From: JAYQKL01 sp049890195
Lineage (GTDB): Bacteria; Pseudomonadota; Alphaproteobacteria; RS24
Length of the DNA stretch: 64,000 nt
NCBI GenBank assembly: GCA_049890195.1
Contig: JBMHBY010000009.1
Span: forward strand, 62,001-126,000
Direction: 5' to 3'
Position 1 is the first letter of the stretch; each line of letters begins with the position of its first letter. Made by a program: the position numbers and the translations under genes. Positions 43,545 to 53,199 of the stretch are shown in pieces. The notes under the pieces are model-generated. The model had not been told where the DNA came from and did not search any database. It worked only from the letters and a program-made list of their open reading frames with translations.

Positions 43545-44327
43545 ATGGACTCAGATGAGCAGACATTGGTGAGCAAGACAGGATCTCCTGACCATGTCGC
43601 CATCATCATGGACGGCAACGGTCGTTGGGCTGAAGCCCGTGGTTTGCCGCGCAGCGAGGGGCATCGCAAGGGGGTGGATGCCGTCCGTAATCTTGTTGAA
43701 TATTTGGTTGGCACAAATTTGAAAACACTCACCTTGTATGCGTTTTCCACCGAGAACTGGCAACGCCCGGCGGGGGAAATCAACTTTTTAATGGGGTTGC
43801 TAAAGCGATATATTTCCCAGGACCTTGAAAAGCTGCACAAACAGAACGTCAAAATCCTTGTGGCCGGCTCAACCGCCGGCTTGTCCGAAGATATCCTGAA
43901 ATTGATTGCCAAGGCGCATGAAACCACAAAGGATAATGACGCGCTGACCCTTCAGGTGGCCTTCAATTATGGAAGCTGGGATGAGATCACCTCGATGGTT
44001 CGAACGCTGGTTGGGAAAGCACAGTCAGGTGAGATCTCTAAGGATGAAGTTGATGCCGGGCTCATCCGCAGTCATTTGATGACCGCTGACGTCCCTGATC
44101 CTGATCTGATTATCCGTACCAGTGGAGAGTTTCGTTTAAGCAATTTTATGCTGATGCAAAGCGCCTATGCCGAACTGGTGTTTCAGCAGGTGCTTTGGCC
44201 TGATTATACAACCCGGGATTATGACTCAGCTGTGCAAGACTTCAGGATGCGTGACCGCAGGTTCGGAAAAGCCATGGAACTGGATGTCGAGACAAAGACG
44301 CAGGAAGGTCTTGAGGCCTCCAGATGA
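43545..44327 (+). CDS. uppS: Undecaprenyl diphosphate synthase (cis-prenyltransferase)
   Basis: A 260-residue enzyme that condenses isopentenyl diphosphate onto farnesyl diphosphate to make the C55 carrier for peptidoglycan and O-antigen. The catalytic Asp is in HVAIIMDGNGRWAEARG, followed by RSEGHRKGVDAVRNLV, STENWQRPAGEI and RTSGEFRLSNF. ATG 43545 (GAGGGG upstream) is chosen; the longer frame starts inside frr. About 20 polar residues precede the core. It overlaps cdsA by four bases. Confidence 0.95.
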   Translation: MDSDEQTLVSKTGSPDHVAIIMDGNGRWAEARGLPRSEGHRKGVDAVRNLVEYLVGTNLKTLTLYAFSTENWQRPAGEINFLMGLLKRYISQDLEKLHKQNVKILVAGSTAGLSEDILKLIAKAHETTKDNDALTLQVAFNYGSWDEITSMVRTLVGKAQSGEISKDEVDAGLIRSHLMTADVPDPDLIIRTSGEFRLSNFMLMQSAYAELVFQQVLWPDYTTRDYDSAVQDFRMRDRRFGKAMELDVETKTQEGLEASR

Positions 44328-45175
44328 AGGCAGCTCAACCCTCAGCTTTCCTGAAATTATGGGAAGCCTTAAGATTGAGAGTGTTTACCGCTTTGACGCT
44401 GTTGCCGGTTGTTCTGGGTGCGCTCTATTACGGTCATTGGGTTTTTGTCGGGCTGGTTTTATTGGTAGCCTTGCTTTTGGTGCATGAGTGGACGGCCATG
44501 TTGAAAGCCGCGCGGCTGAATACGGTCCGTATGCTTTTGGCTTGTTTGGTTGTTTCTTCATTATGTGTCGCTGCTGTTTCTCCGCCGGAAACCGCCCTCT
44601 TGTTCTGGTTGGGGGCAGTGTTGATCAGCGGCCTGGTTGCATTGACCGGATGGGTGCAACTCCCTGTCCTGATGGGGGGCTATGCCTATCTGGCCCTTCC
44701 GCTGGTGGCTATGATTGAGCTGCGGCAAATGGAAGGTGGCGATGTATTGGTGTTTTCCCTTTTTGTGCTGGTCTGGCTGACGGATATTTTTGCCATGCTG
44801 GCCGGAAAGACAATCGGCGGCCCAAGGCTGGCGCCGGTCATTTCACCCAATAAAACCTGGGCTGGTTTGTTGGGCGGCATGGCGGGCGCCTCTGCGGGGG
44901 GCACAGCCTTGGCGTTGATTTTCGGATGGCGGGAATTGCTACTGACGGCTTTCCTCAGCGCCGGTTTTGCAGTTCTTGCTCAATTGGGGGACCTGTTGGA
45001 ATCCTGGATAAAACGGCGTTATGACGTGAAGGACAGCGGCACTCTGCTGCCGGGCCATGGCGGTTTGTTGGACCGGGTGGACGGTTTGATTTCGGTTCTG
45101 GCGATAACCTTTCTTGTTTTGCTGGCGACCCGCCGCATGACCGAGGACGGGATGACGGCTCTGCTGGTATGGTGA
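44324..45175 (+). CDS. cdsA: Phosphatidate cytidylyltransferase (CDP-diacylglycerol synthase)
   Basis: A 283-residue inner-membrane enzyme that converts phosphatidic acid and CTP to CDP-diacylglycerol. About eight transmembrane segments are predicted. The CDS signature is in SWIKRRYDVKDSGTLLPGHG followed by GLLDRVDGL, holding the catalytic Asp residues. It overlaps uppS and is four bases upstream of dxr, so the three are co-expressed. Confidence 0.94.
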   Translation: MKAAQPSAFLKLWEALRLRVFTALTLLPVVLGALYYGHWVFVGLVLLVALLLVHEWTAMLKAARLNTVRMLLACLVVSSLCVAAVSPPETALLFWLGAVLISGLVALTGWVQLPVLMGGYAYLALPLVAMIELRQMEGGDVLVFSLFVLVWLTDIFAMLAGKTIGGPRLAPVISPNKTWAGLLGGMAGASAGGTALALIFGWRELLLTAFLSAGFAVLAQLGDLLESWIKRRYDVKDSGTLLPGHGGLLDRVDGLISVLAITFLVLLATRRMTEDGMTALLVW

Positions 45176-45179
45176 CAAG

Positions 45180-46349
45180 ATGACAGAGCGGCAAACAATC
45201 ACTGTCCTGGGGGCAACAGGGTCAATCGGGGACAGCACGCTCGATATTCTGGCCCAACACAGTGACCGTTACGAACTGGTTGCCGCAACCGCCATGAATA
45301 ATGTTGAAAAGCTGGTGAATATTGCCCGCACCTTCCGCCCGAAATTTGTTGCGATCGGCAACGAGGCTCATTATTCGAAGCTCAAGGCGGAACTCGCTGA
45401 CACGGCCATTGAGGTGGGGGCCGGCGAAAGCGGTTTGCTGCAGGCGGCCTCAATGCCGGTGGACCGCTGCATGGCCGCGATTGTCGGGTTTGCAGGGCTG
45501 GCGCCAACCCTGATGGCTCTGCAGCATGCTGAATATCTGATGCTGGCCAACAAGGAATGTCTGGTCAGTGCCGGCGACCTGTTCATGTCGGCGGCACTCA
45601 AACATGGCTGCCAAGTTGTGCCGGTGGACTCCGAGCATAACGCCCTGTACCAACTCCTGCATGATCAGGATGTCGGCAATGTTGAAAAATTCACCCTAAC
45701 CGCCTCAGGAGGCCCCTTCAGGGATTACACCCCCGAGCAGCTGCAAACCGTGACAGCGGAAATGGCCATCAAACATCCGGTCTGGTCCATGGGCGACAAG
45801 ATTTCCATCGACTCGGCGACCTTGATGAACAAGGGGCTGGAATTGATTGAGGCCAAACACCTTTTCGGATTGCCGGCCAAAACGTTTGAGGCTGTCATCC
45901 ACCCGCAGTCCATTGTTCATGGTCTGGTGCACATGCAGGACGGTTCCGTGTTGGCGCATCTCGGTGAGCCGGACATGCGGATACCCATTTCCTACTGTTT
46001 GGCTTATCCGTCGCGTTTGTCCTCCCGGGCCAAGCGTCTGGATTTAACCGCTCTCGGCACACTTTCATTCCAGAAGCCAGATGAGGAACGCTTCGCCTGC
46101 CTGCGGCTGGCGAAAGCCGCCATGGAGCAGGGTGGTGGGGCGACGACGGCGTTGAATGCAGCCAATGAAGTGGCCGTGTTAGCGTTTCAAAGGGGTGAAC
46201 TCACCTTTCCGGGGATTCCGGCCTTGATAGAGGCCGTCGGAGAGGTGATGCCGGACAGCAGGCAAACTGATCTGGAAACCGTCTATGCTGTGGACGCGCA
46301 GAGCCGCGCCTACGCGGAAGAAAAATTGGCCCAAAGGTCTGTTTTTTGA
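45180..46349 (+). CDS. dxr: 1-deoxy-D-xylulose 5-phosphate reductoisomerase
   Basis: A 389-residue enzyme making 2-C-methylerythritol 4-phosphate in the MEP isoprenoid pathway. Signatures: the NADPH-binding VLGATGSIGDSTLDIL, LANKECLVSAG, LTASGGPFRD and KISIDSATLMNKGLELIEA with metal and substrate residues, and the later ALNAANEVAVLAF. Together with uppS it connects isoprenoid supply to carrier-lipid synthesis. A 74-bp spacer separates it from rseP. Confidence 0.96.
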   Translation: MTERQTITVLGATGSIGDSTLDILAQHSDRYELVAATAMNNVEKLVNIARTFRPKFVAIGNEAHYSKLKAELADTAIEVGAGESGLLQAASMPVDRCMAAIVGFAGLAPTLMALQHAEYLMLANKECLVSAGDLFMSAALKHGCQVVPVDSEHNALYQLLHDQDVGNVEKFTLTASGGPFRDYTPEQLQTVTAEMAIKHPVWSMGDKISIDSATLMNKGLELIEAKHLFGLPAKTFEAVIHPQSIVHGLVHMQDGSVLAHLGEPDMRIPISYCLAYPSRLSSRAKRLDLTALGTLSFQKPDEERFACLRLAKAAMEQGGGATTALNAANEVAVLAFQRGELTFPGIPALIEAVGEVMPDSRQTDLETVYAVDAQSRAYAEEKLAQRSVF

Positions 46350-46423
46350 GTTCCACAAGGGTTTTTGTGCTATGCAGTTGAGATACTGTCGGAAATTTTA
46401 GGGGCTTGTAGAAAGCATATCTT

Positions 46424-47554
46424 GTGGAAACCTTATTAACCATATTCGTCGGATATTTGCTGCCGTTTCTTGCCATCATTACGGTTGTCGTTTTTTTTCA
46501 TGAACTCGGTCATTTTTGGGTGGCGCGCAAATGCGGCGTTAAAGTGGAAGCCTTTGCCATCGGGTTTGGCCGCGCCTTGACCAGTTGGACTGACAGGCAT
46601 GGTACAGTTTGGAAAATCTGTTGGCTGCCGCTTGGCGGCTATGTCAAATTTTACGGCGATGACTCGGTTGCCAGCAACCCTGATGCCGACAAGTTGGCGC
46701 AAATCCCCGAGTCCGACCGGGAGGGCATTTTCCATTTCAAACCGCTCTGGCAACGCACGGCAGTTGTCGCCGCCGGGCCGTTTGCAAACTTTATTTTGGC
46801 AATTTTCATTTTTGCCGGCATGTACACCATTCTGGGCGAGCGCGTGGTGACACCGGTGGTTGAGACTGTTTTCGAACAAAGTGCAGCTGAACGTGCCGGC
46901 ATCATCAGTGGTGATGTCATTCTGGCGGTTGACGGCGAAGACATCATTTCGTTCAGCGAGGTGCGCCGCATTGTATCCGTCAATCCGGAAACAGATTTGG
47001 TGTTCACTGTGGAACGGGGGGGCGTTTTGAAGAATCTGGTGGCGCGCCCCGATTTAATTGAGGAAAAGGACCGTTTTGGAAACGTCTATCGTGTCGGTCG
47101 TCTCGGTTTCACCAACACGAATGACCCTGCTTATGTCAAACATATCCGGCATAATCCGCTGGTGGCGCTGGTCAAAGGGGTCGAGGAAACTGCCTTTATC
47201 ATAGAGCAGACCTTTGTTTCTCTCGGGCGCATCATCTCCGGCAGAGAGTCAGCCGATGCACTGGGCGGACCAATCCGTATTGCCCAAATTTCCGGGCAAA
47301 TGGCGTCCATCGGCATGATTGCCCTGATCAATCTCGCCGCCGTTCTGTCCGTCAGCATCGGGCTGATCAATCTTTTTCCGATCCCCATGCTTGATGGCGG
47401 GCATTTGTTGTTTTACGGTTTCGAGGCCGCTCTCGGCAAGCCTCTGCCGGAGAACATTCAGGAAATCGGCATGCGGATCGGATTGGCGCTGGTCCTGATG
47501 CTGTTTGTTTTTGTCACCTGGAATGATTTGACCCAGCCGAATCTGTTTAACTGA
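46424..47554 (+). CDS. rseP: Site-2 zinc metalloprotease RseP
   Basis: A 376-residue inner-membrane protease that cleaves anti-sigma factors and signal peptide remnants within the membrane. The zinc motif HELGH is in VVFFHELGHFWVARKCGV near residue 25, a single PDZ domain is visible around AAERAGIISGDVILAVDGED, and the C-terminal metal ligand region is LINLFPIPMLDGGHLLFYG. One PDZ domain, as in many alphaproteobacterial forms, compared with two in E. coli RseP. The start is GTG at 46424 with a weak ribosome-binding site, so the first few residues are uncertain. Confidence 0.94.
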   Translation: METLLTIFVGYLLPFLAIITVVVFFHELGHFWVARKCGVKVEAFAIGFGRALTSWTDRHGTVWKICWLPLGGYVKFYGDDSVASNPDADKLAQIPESDREGIFHFKPLWQRTAVVAAGPFANFILAIFIFAGMYTILGERVVTPVVETVFEQSAAERAGIISGDVILAVDGEDIISFSEVRRIVSVNPETDLVFTVERGGVLKNLVARPDLIEEKDRFGNVYRVGRLGFTNTNDPAYVKHIRHNPLVALVKGVEETAFIIEQTFVSLGRIISGRESADALGGPIRIAQISGQMASIGMIALINLAAVLSVSIGLINLFPIPMLDGGHLLFYGFEAALGKPLPENIQEIGMRIGLALVLMLFVFVTWNDLTQPNLFN

Positions 47555-47580
47555 GTTTTCCCTTATTTTGGAATTTCACC

Positions 47581-49866
47581 ATGCGGTCTGATAAAATTTT
47601 CACCATTTTTGTTTTCGCTCTGTCTCTCTTCATCACGCCCGCCTGGTCCCAGCAAGGCGACCCTGTTTCAGGTGATGCGATTTCGTTTATTCGTGTCGAG
47701 GGCAGCCAGCGGGTTGAAGCCGAAACTGTGCTGTCTTACATGTCGTTGGAAGTCGGCATGAGGCCGGATCCGGAATTGATCGACAAATCCCTTAAGTCCT
47801 TGTTCAAATCCGGACTTTTCGCTGATGTCACCATCACCCGCGAGAATGACGGATTGCTGGTTTCTGTGGTTGAAAACCCGATTGTCAACCGCATCATTTT
47901 TGAAGGAAATGACAAGCTTGAGGAAGACAAGCTGACCGAAGAAAGCGTACTGAGGCCCCGTCAGGTCTATACGCGGTCAAAAGTTCAGGATGATGTGGCG
48001 CATTATGTCGAACTGTATCAACGTGCCGGCAGGTTTTCAGCCCGGATTGAGCCGAAGGTCATTCAGTTGCCGCAAAACCGCGTTGACGTGGTGTTTGAAA
48101 TTGATGAGGGCGAAGTCACGAAAATCCGGTCCATCAATTTCATTGGCAATGAGGCTTTTGATGATGACCGGTTGCGTGAAGAAGTCTCCAGCAAGGAAAG
48201 CCGGTGGTACAAGTTTTTCGCCTCCGGTGACAAATATGACCCTGACAGAGTGAATTATGACCGTGAATTGTTGCGGCGCTTTTATCTGGGCAGAGGTTAT
48301 GCGGATTTCCGTGTGATCTCCTCCGTGGCCGAGCTGACACGTGACGGCAAAGAATTTTTCATCACCTTCAATGTTGAGGAGGGCAACGTTTACAGTTTTG
48401 GCGACGGCAAGGTCAACAGCAATGTTGCGGAAATTGATGTGGCTGAAATGGAGGCCCTGATCCGTCATGAAACCGGCGACAAATACAACCTCAAGCGCAT
48501 TGACGACACGGTTGAGGATCTGACCAAAATCCTTGGCGCGCAAGGCTATGCCTTCGCCGATGTCCGTCCCCGTGTGCGCAGGGACAAGCAGGCCAAAATC
48601 GTCAATGTGGAATACCGCATTGAAGAAGGGCCGCGGGTTTATGTTGAGCGCATCAACATCAACAACAATGTCAGGACACAGGACAAAGTGATCCGCCGTG
48701 AAATGCGGTTGGATGAGGGCGATGCCTTCAACAAAGTGCTGCTGAACCGCTCGGAGCGGGACATCAAGGCGCTTGATTACTTCGCGGAAGTGGAAATCAC
48801 TGAACAGCCCGGTACGGAACCGGACAAGACTATCATTGATATCGATGTCGAAGAGCAGTCCACGGGTGAGCTGTCCTTGGGGATCGGGTATTCTTCAACT
48901 GAAAATTTCTCAAGTCAGTTCAGCATTGTCGAGCGGAACCTGTTGGGCAGGGGGCAGGTCCTTCAGTTCGCCACTTCCGTCTCGTCACAGGTTCAATCTT
49001 TCAACATCAACTTCGCCGAACCTTATTTTCTCGACCGTGACCTCTACGGCAGCGTCAATCTTTTCCGGACGACCGCCGACTATGAAACCGAAGCGAATTT
49101 GGAAACCGCCCAGACGGGCATCGGGGCGTCAGTCGGCTTCCCGGTTTCAGAAGATGGCCGTGTGTCGCTGTTTACGCGCATTTTGGAAGATGAATTGATC
49201 AATGATGCTTATCGGTCCACATTTGGCGAATATCTGAAGCCTTATTCCGATTTCAAGGTTGTGCTCGGCTACTCATACGGCATAGACAAGCGTGATGACA
49301 AAATTGAGCCGACAGAGGGCTGGCGGTTCTCGCTCAGCCAGGATATCGCCGGCCCGCTTGGTGATGTGAGCTATTTACGCTCAACGGCGGTTTATGATTA
49401 TTACCGCACCTTTTTCGACGAGTGGATATTCCATGCCCGCGGGTCAGTCGGCGCCATTGTTGACTATAATGACGACCCGATTTCCTATAACGACCATTTC
49501 TTTGTCGGCGGCAGCATCATCCGGGGCTTTAAGCGATCGGGGGTCGGTCCACGGGACATTAACAGCGGTTATGTTCTTGGATCGAAACAATATGTCGCCG
49601 GTACGCTTGAAACCCAGATCCCGCTCGGCATTCCAAAGGAGTTGGGCATTAAGGGGTTCGTTTTCACAGATTTCGGTATGCTTGGCGGCACCGACGTCCA
49701 GGCGGCGTCCGTCAAAGATGACTTTTCTTTGCGGGCGACTTATGGTTTAAGTTTCTCCTGGAAATCACCTTTCGGCCCTGTCCGTTTTGACTTGGCGCGG
49801 CCGATTGTAAAAGAAACATATGATAGTGCACAATTCTTTCGGTTTACGGCCGGAACCAGATTTTAA
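47581..49866 (+). CDS. bamA: Outer membrane protein assembly factor BamA
   Basis: A 761-residue Omp85-family protein that inserts beta-barrels into the outer membrane. A cleavable signal peptide (about residues 1-23, ending near PAWSQ) is followed by five POTRA repeats up to about residue 420 and a 16-stranded C-terminal barrel. The loop-6 motif is in FFVGGSIIRGFKRSGVGPRD (the VRGF/Y-type element), and the protein ends with an aromatic residue (FTAGTRF). It lies between rseP and ompH, the usual order. Confidence 0.96.
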   Translation: MRSDKIFTIFVFALSLFITPAWSQQGDPVSGDAISFIRVEGSQRVEAETVLSYMSLEVGMRPDPELIDKSLKSLFKSGLFADVTITRENDGLLVSVVENPIVNRIIFEGNDKLEEDKLTEESVLRPRQVYTRSKVQDDVAHYVELYQRAGRFSARIEPKVIQLPQNRVDVVFEIDEGEVTKIRSINFIGNEAFDDDRLREEVSSKESRWYKFFASGDKYDPDRVNYDRELLRRFYLGRGYADFRVISSVAELTRDGKEFFITFNVEEGNVYSFGDGKVNSNVAEIDVAEMEALIRHETGDKYNLKRIDDTVEDLTKILGAQGYAFADVRPRVRRDKQAKIVNVEYRIEEGPRVYVERININNNVRTQDKVIRREMRLDEGDAFNKVLLNRSERDIKALDYFAEVEITEQPGTEPDKTIIDIDVEEQSTGELSLGIGYSSTENFSSQFSIVERNLLGRGQVLQFATSVSSQVQSFNINFAEPYFLDRDLYGSVNLFRTTADYETEANLETAQTGIGASVGFPVSEDGRVSLFTRILEDELINDAYRSTFGEYLKPYSDFKVVLGYSYGIDKRDDKIEPTEGWRFSLSQDIAGPLGDVSYLRSTAVYDYYRTFFDEWIFHARGSVGAIVDYNDDPISYNDHFFVGGSIIRGFKRSGVGPRDINSGYVLGSKQYVAGTLETQIPLGIPKELGIKGFVFTDFGMLGGTDVQAASVKDDFSLRATYGLSFSWKSPFGPVRFDLARPIVKETYDSAQFFRFTAGTRF

Positions 49867-49880
49867 CAAAGAGGTTTAAC

Positions 49881-50417
49881 ATGCTTAGAAAATTCATTTA
49901 CGCTATTTTCGCCGTTCTGGTCATGACAACGGCAAACCCCGCGCTGGCAAACAATGTGCTGGTTGTCGACATTGAAAAGGTCTTCGCCAGTTCGCTGTCC
50001 GGCAAGAGCCTGATTAGTCAAATTAAAAAAGAGGGCGACGCCATCCGCGCCACCCGTGACAAGGCCCAGAAAGATCTGGAGGCGGATGCCAAGAAAATTG
50101 ATGATCAGAAGACCCTTCTGACACCGGAGGCGTTGCGGGCCAAAGCCGATGAACTGCGCTTGAAAGAGATTGCCAAGAACCAGGAACTGCAACAGGAGTT
50201 GCGCAAACTTGAGACCGCTCAAGCCGCCGCCCGCAATGAAATCCTTAAACAACTCAGCCCGATTTTGGGCGACGTCATGAAGGAAAAGGGTGCCGATGCG
50301 GTGATTGAAGCGCGCCTGGCCCTGATTTCCAGCCCTGACATCAATGTGACGGATATTGTCGTCAAACGACTGGATGCAGCATTGAAATCGGTCAAGCTGG
50401 AAATGCCGAAAGACTAA
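49881..50417 (+). CDS. ompH: OmpH/Skp-family periplasmic chaperone
   Basis: 178 residues with a signal peptide (about 1-23, ending PALA) and a long helical region rich in Lys, Glu and Ala (about 50-130) that should form the coiled-coil tentacles of the Skp trimer. Skp holds unfolded outer-membrane proteins and delivers them to BamA, encoded 14 bases upstream. The sequence is poorly conserved, so the call relies on position and architecture; confidence is high because both agree. Confidence 0.88.
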   Translation: MLRKFIYAIFAVLVMTTANPALANNVLVVDIEKVFASSLSGKSLISQIKKEGDAIRATRDKAQKDLEADAKKIDDQKTLLTPEALRAKADELRLKEIAKNQELQQELRKLETAQAAARNEILKQLSPILGDVMKEKGADAVIEARLALISSPDINVTDIVVKRLDAALKSVKLEMPKD

Positions 50418-50427
50418 ATCCAAGACG

Positions 50428-51462
50428 ATGGCAGACCCCCGTTTTTTCAAAAAACACCCGCCTGTTGCCGCTGCAGAGCTTGCTGACAGGATTGGTGCCA
50501 AAGTGAAAACGGGGGATGCCGATTTTCAGATCCATGATGTGGCATCCCTTTCCCGGGCAGAGGAAGGTGATGTTTCCTTTTTGGAAAATGAGAAATATCT
50601 GTCGGACCTCAAAACCAGTCAGGCCGGGGCAGTGATTGTTGCCCCGGAGCGGGCTGCGGATGTGCCAGACAATACCGTGGCCCTGATTGCCGACAAACCC
50701 TATCAGGGGTTTGCATTGGCGGCCCAGCTTTTCTACCCCGAGGCGTTGGTTTGCGAGCCTGTGGCCGGACTGCAGGATCAGCCTGTCCATCCCGAGGCCC
50801 AATTGGAGGCGGGGGTTGAACTGGGGCAGGGTGTTGTGATTGGTGCCGGCGTACACATCGGCTCCGGGACGAAAATTGGGGCCAACACGGTGATTGGTCC
50901 CGGCTGTGTCATCGGTCGTGACTGTCGCATCGGTTCCAACGTCACCATCATCTATGCTTTGATCGGCGACCGTGTGATCATTCATGCAAACACGGCAATC
51001 GGGCAGGACGGTTTCGGTTTTGCCCCGGAAGCGTCCGGGCATATCAAAATTCCTCAACTCGGCCGGGTCATCATCCAGAATGATGTGGAAATAGGATCCG
51101 GCTGTACAATTGACCGTGGCACCATCCCTGATACGGTTGTCGGTGAAGGGACGAAAATCGACAACCTCTGCCAGTTGGCACACAATACGACGATTGGACG
51201 TCATTGTTTTATGGCGTCCCAATCCGGAATGGCCGGCAGCAGTTCCATCGGGGATTATGTGATGATTGGTGGCAAGGTTGGCATTGCCGGACACCTGAAG
51301 GTGGGCAGCCAAGTGACCATACAGGGGGGAAGCGTTGTCACCAAAGATCTCCCGGACGGCGCGCATGTTTCAGGTTATCCCGCCCGCGATGTCGGTGTGT
51401 GGCGTCGTCAACAGGCTGCCCTGTCCCGTCTGTTGAAGTCCGACAGCGGTAAAAAACCGTAA
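50428..51462 (+). CDS. lpxD: UDP-3-O-(3-hydroxyacyl)glucosamine N-acyltransferase
   Basis: A 344-residue third-step enzyme of lipid A synthesis, adding the second 3-hydroxyacyl chain from acyl carrier protein. The N-terminal uridine-binding domain precedes a left-handed beta-helix of hexapeptide repeats (for example IGSNVTIIYALIGDRVIIH and IGDYVMIGGKVGIAGHLKVG). The catalytic-His region appears as LCQLAHNTTIGRHCFMASQ. It is followed after 68 bp by lpxA, with no fabZ between them. Confidence 0.94.
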   Translation: MADPRFFKKHPPVAAAELADRIGAKVKTGDADFQIHDVASLSRAEEGDVSFLENEKYLSDLKTSQAGAVIVAPERAADVPDNTVALIADKPYQGFALAAQLFYPEALVCEPVAGLQDQPVHPEAQLEAGVELGQGVVIGAGVHIGSGTKIGANTVIGPGCVIGRDCRIGSNVTIIYALIGDRVIIHANTAIGQDGFGFAPEASGHIKIPQLGRVIIQNDVEIGSGCTIDRGTIPDTVVGEGTKIDNLCQLAHNTTIGRHCFMASQSGMAGSSSIGDYVMIGGKVGIAGHLKVGSQVTIQGGSVVTKDLPDGAHVSGYPARDVGVWRRQQAALSRLLKSDSGKKP

Positions 51463-51530
51463 TAATCCTTTATTTGTTCTTGGCGTCGAATAGCGATACG
51501 GCAGTATTGTTATAAGTGAGGTAGCGCAAG

Positions 51531-52322
51531 ATGACCATTCATCCAACAGCCATCATTGAGGCCGGGGCGGAGCTGGGAGACAATGTCAGCGTCGGGCCAT
51601 ACAGCATCATCGGGCATGATGTCGTGCTGGCAGATGATGTCGTGGTTGAGTCGCATGTGGTGGTGACCGGCAGAACAAGCATAGGCGCCCGGACACATAT
51701 TTTCCCATTCGCGTCGATTGGTCATGTGCCGCAGGATTTAAAGTTTGACGGAGAGAACACGCGTCTTGAAATCGGGTCTGACAATCGTATACGTGAATAT
51801 GTGACGATGAATCCGGGTACTGAGGGCGGTGGCGGCGTGACCAAGGTCGGTGATAACTGCCTGTTTATGGCGAGCGCACATGTTGCACATGACTGCATGG
51901 TCGGCGATCATGTCATTCTGGCCAATAATGCAACGCTTGCAGGGCATGTTGAAGTCGGCGATTTCGCCATTTTTGGTGGTCTTGCGGCCATTCACCAATT
52001 CTGCCGCGTCGGGGCGCACGCGTTTTTGGGAGGCGGCAGTATTGTTGTGGAGGATGTCATACCCTACGGCTCTGTCACGGGGAATCGTGCCGTATTGGCC
52101 GGGCTTAATCTGGTTGGCTTAAAACGTCGTGGTTTTGACCGCCAGCATATCCATGCCTTACGCAGCGTTTATAAGTCTCTTTTTGAAAACCATAATGGGG
52201 CGCCACTGACTGATCGGCTGGACGGGTTGGACGCCCAATGCAAGGACAACCCGTTGGTTACGGAGCTTGTATCCTTCATCAAGAGCGGCTCGGGCAGGGG
52301 TTTCTGTCAGCCAAAAGCCTGA
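51531..52322 (+). CDS. lpxA: Acyl-ACP--UDP-N-acetylglucosamine O-acyltransferase
   Basis: A 263-residue first committed enzyme of lipid A synthesis. It begins IHPTAIIEAGAELGDNVSVG, is made of hexapeptide repeats forming a left-handed beta-helix, holds the catalytic His in ASAHVAHDCMVGDHVILAN and the signature FGGLAAIHQFCRVGAHAFLG, and ends in the helical C-terminal domain. The 68-bp spacer before it contains a GAGGTAG ribosome-binding site and the A/T-rich GTTATAAG. lpxI starts 13 bases after its stop. Confidence 0.96.
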   Translation: MTIHPTAIIEAGAELGDNVSVGPYSIIGHDVVLADDVVVESHVVVTGRTSIGARTHIFPFASIGHVPQDLKFDGENTRLEIGSDNRIREYVTMNPGTEGGGGVTKVGDNCLFMASAHVAHDCMVGDHVILANNATLAGHVEVGDFAIFGGLAAIHQFCRVGAHAFLGGGSIVVEDVIPYGSVTGNRAVLAGLNLVGLKRRGFDRQHIHALRSVYKSLFENHNGAPLTDRLDGLDAQCKDNPLVTELVSFIKSGSGRGFCQPKA

Positions 52323-52335
52323 ATGCGGGTGGGTG

Positions 52336-53199
52336 ATGATTTATGATCCGACGCTTAAACTGGGATTAATTGCCGGGGGCGGCAACCTGCCTGCTCAAGT
52401 GGTCAAGGCTGCCCAGGAACAGGGTGGTAAGGTTCATGTTCTGGGTATTCAAAATGCCGTTTCAGACGACCTTGAATGTCATGATTGTTTCAACATTGAA
52501 CATGTTGGCAAATTTCTGAAAACCTTTCAAAAGGCCGGATGCCGGCAAATGGTCATAATCGGTGATGTTCAACGTCCCAATCTGATGACGCTGCGCCCTG
52601 ACCTTGAGGGGATGAAAGTTCTGGCCCGGGTCCTGTTCAATTCCAATCGCGGGGATGATGTCCTGCTGCGTGAGGTGGTTTATTCCTGCAATCAAGCCGG
52701 TCTTGAGGTTCTCCCGGCATACAGTGTGGCGAAGGACCTTTCACCGTCTGCCGGCAATCTGACCCGTAAACAACCCGACAAGACTGACAAGGCTGACATG
52801 GCGCTTGGCATTGACGTGACCCGTGCCGTCGGGCGCATGGATATCGGTCAAGGCAGTGTGGTCTGCCGCGGTCAGGTGCTTGCAGTGGAAGGGGTTGACG
52901 GTACCGACGCCCTGCTGCACCGCATAGCCGCGTTGGATGAAAACTTGCGTGGTTCCGACAAAAGACCGCAAGGGGTTCTGGTCAAACTGCCCAAGCCGCA
53001 GCAGGACAGGCGGATCGACGTGCCGGCATTTGGCCTGGAGACTGTGGAGAATGCAGCCAAGGCCAGACTTTCAGGCATTGTTTATGAGGTGGGGGGTGCC
53101 GTGTTCAATGATTTGCCGGGCTGTATTCAACGTGCTGATGAGCTGGGATTGTTCCTTGTCGGTATCAACCCGGATGAAAAGGACGACATTCCGTCATGA
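52336..53199 (+). CDS. lpxI: UDP-2,3-diacylglucosamine diphosphatase LpxI
   Basis: A 287-residue enzyme that hydrolyses UDP-2,3-diacylglucosamine to lipid X, replacing the unrelated LpxH found in E. coli. The N-terminal domain begins KLGLIAGGGNLPAQVV and the C-terminal catalytic domain contains DVTRAVGRMDIGQGSVVCRG, EGVDGTDALLHR and the closing VFNDLPGCIQRADELGLFLVG. ATG 52336 is chosen because the longer frame starts inside lpxA; the ribosome-binding site is weak. It overlaps lpxB by four bases. Confidence 0.94.
   Translation: MIYDPTLKLGLIAGGGNLPAQVVKAAQEQGGKVHVLGIQNAVSDDLECHDCFNIEHVGKFLKTFQKAGCRQMVIIGDVQRPNLMTLRPDLEGMKVLARVLFNSNRGDDVLLREVVYSCNQAGLEVLPAYSVAKDLSPSAGNLTRKQPDKTDKADMALGIDVTRAVGRMDIGQGSVVCRGQVLAVEGVDGTDALLHRIAALDENLRGSDKRPQGVLVKLPKPQQDRRIDVPAFGLETVENAAKARLSGIVYEVGGAVFNDLPGCIQRADELGLFLVGINPDEKDDIPS

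Noticed and set aside
50392..51366. 324-codon open frame antisense to lpxD
   Set aside because: It mirrors the hexapeptide-repeat coding pattern of lpxD; no start signal and no recognisable domain.
51463..51530. Remnant of fabZ between lpxD and lpxA
   Set aside because: The 68-bp spacer has no frame or motif resembling the dehydratase; nothing is left to call a pseudogene.
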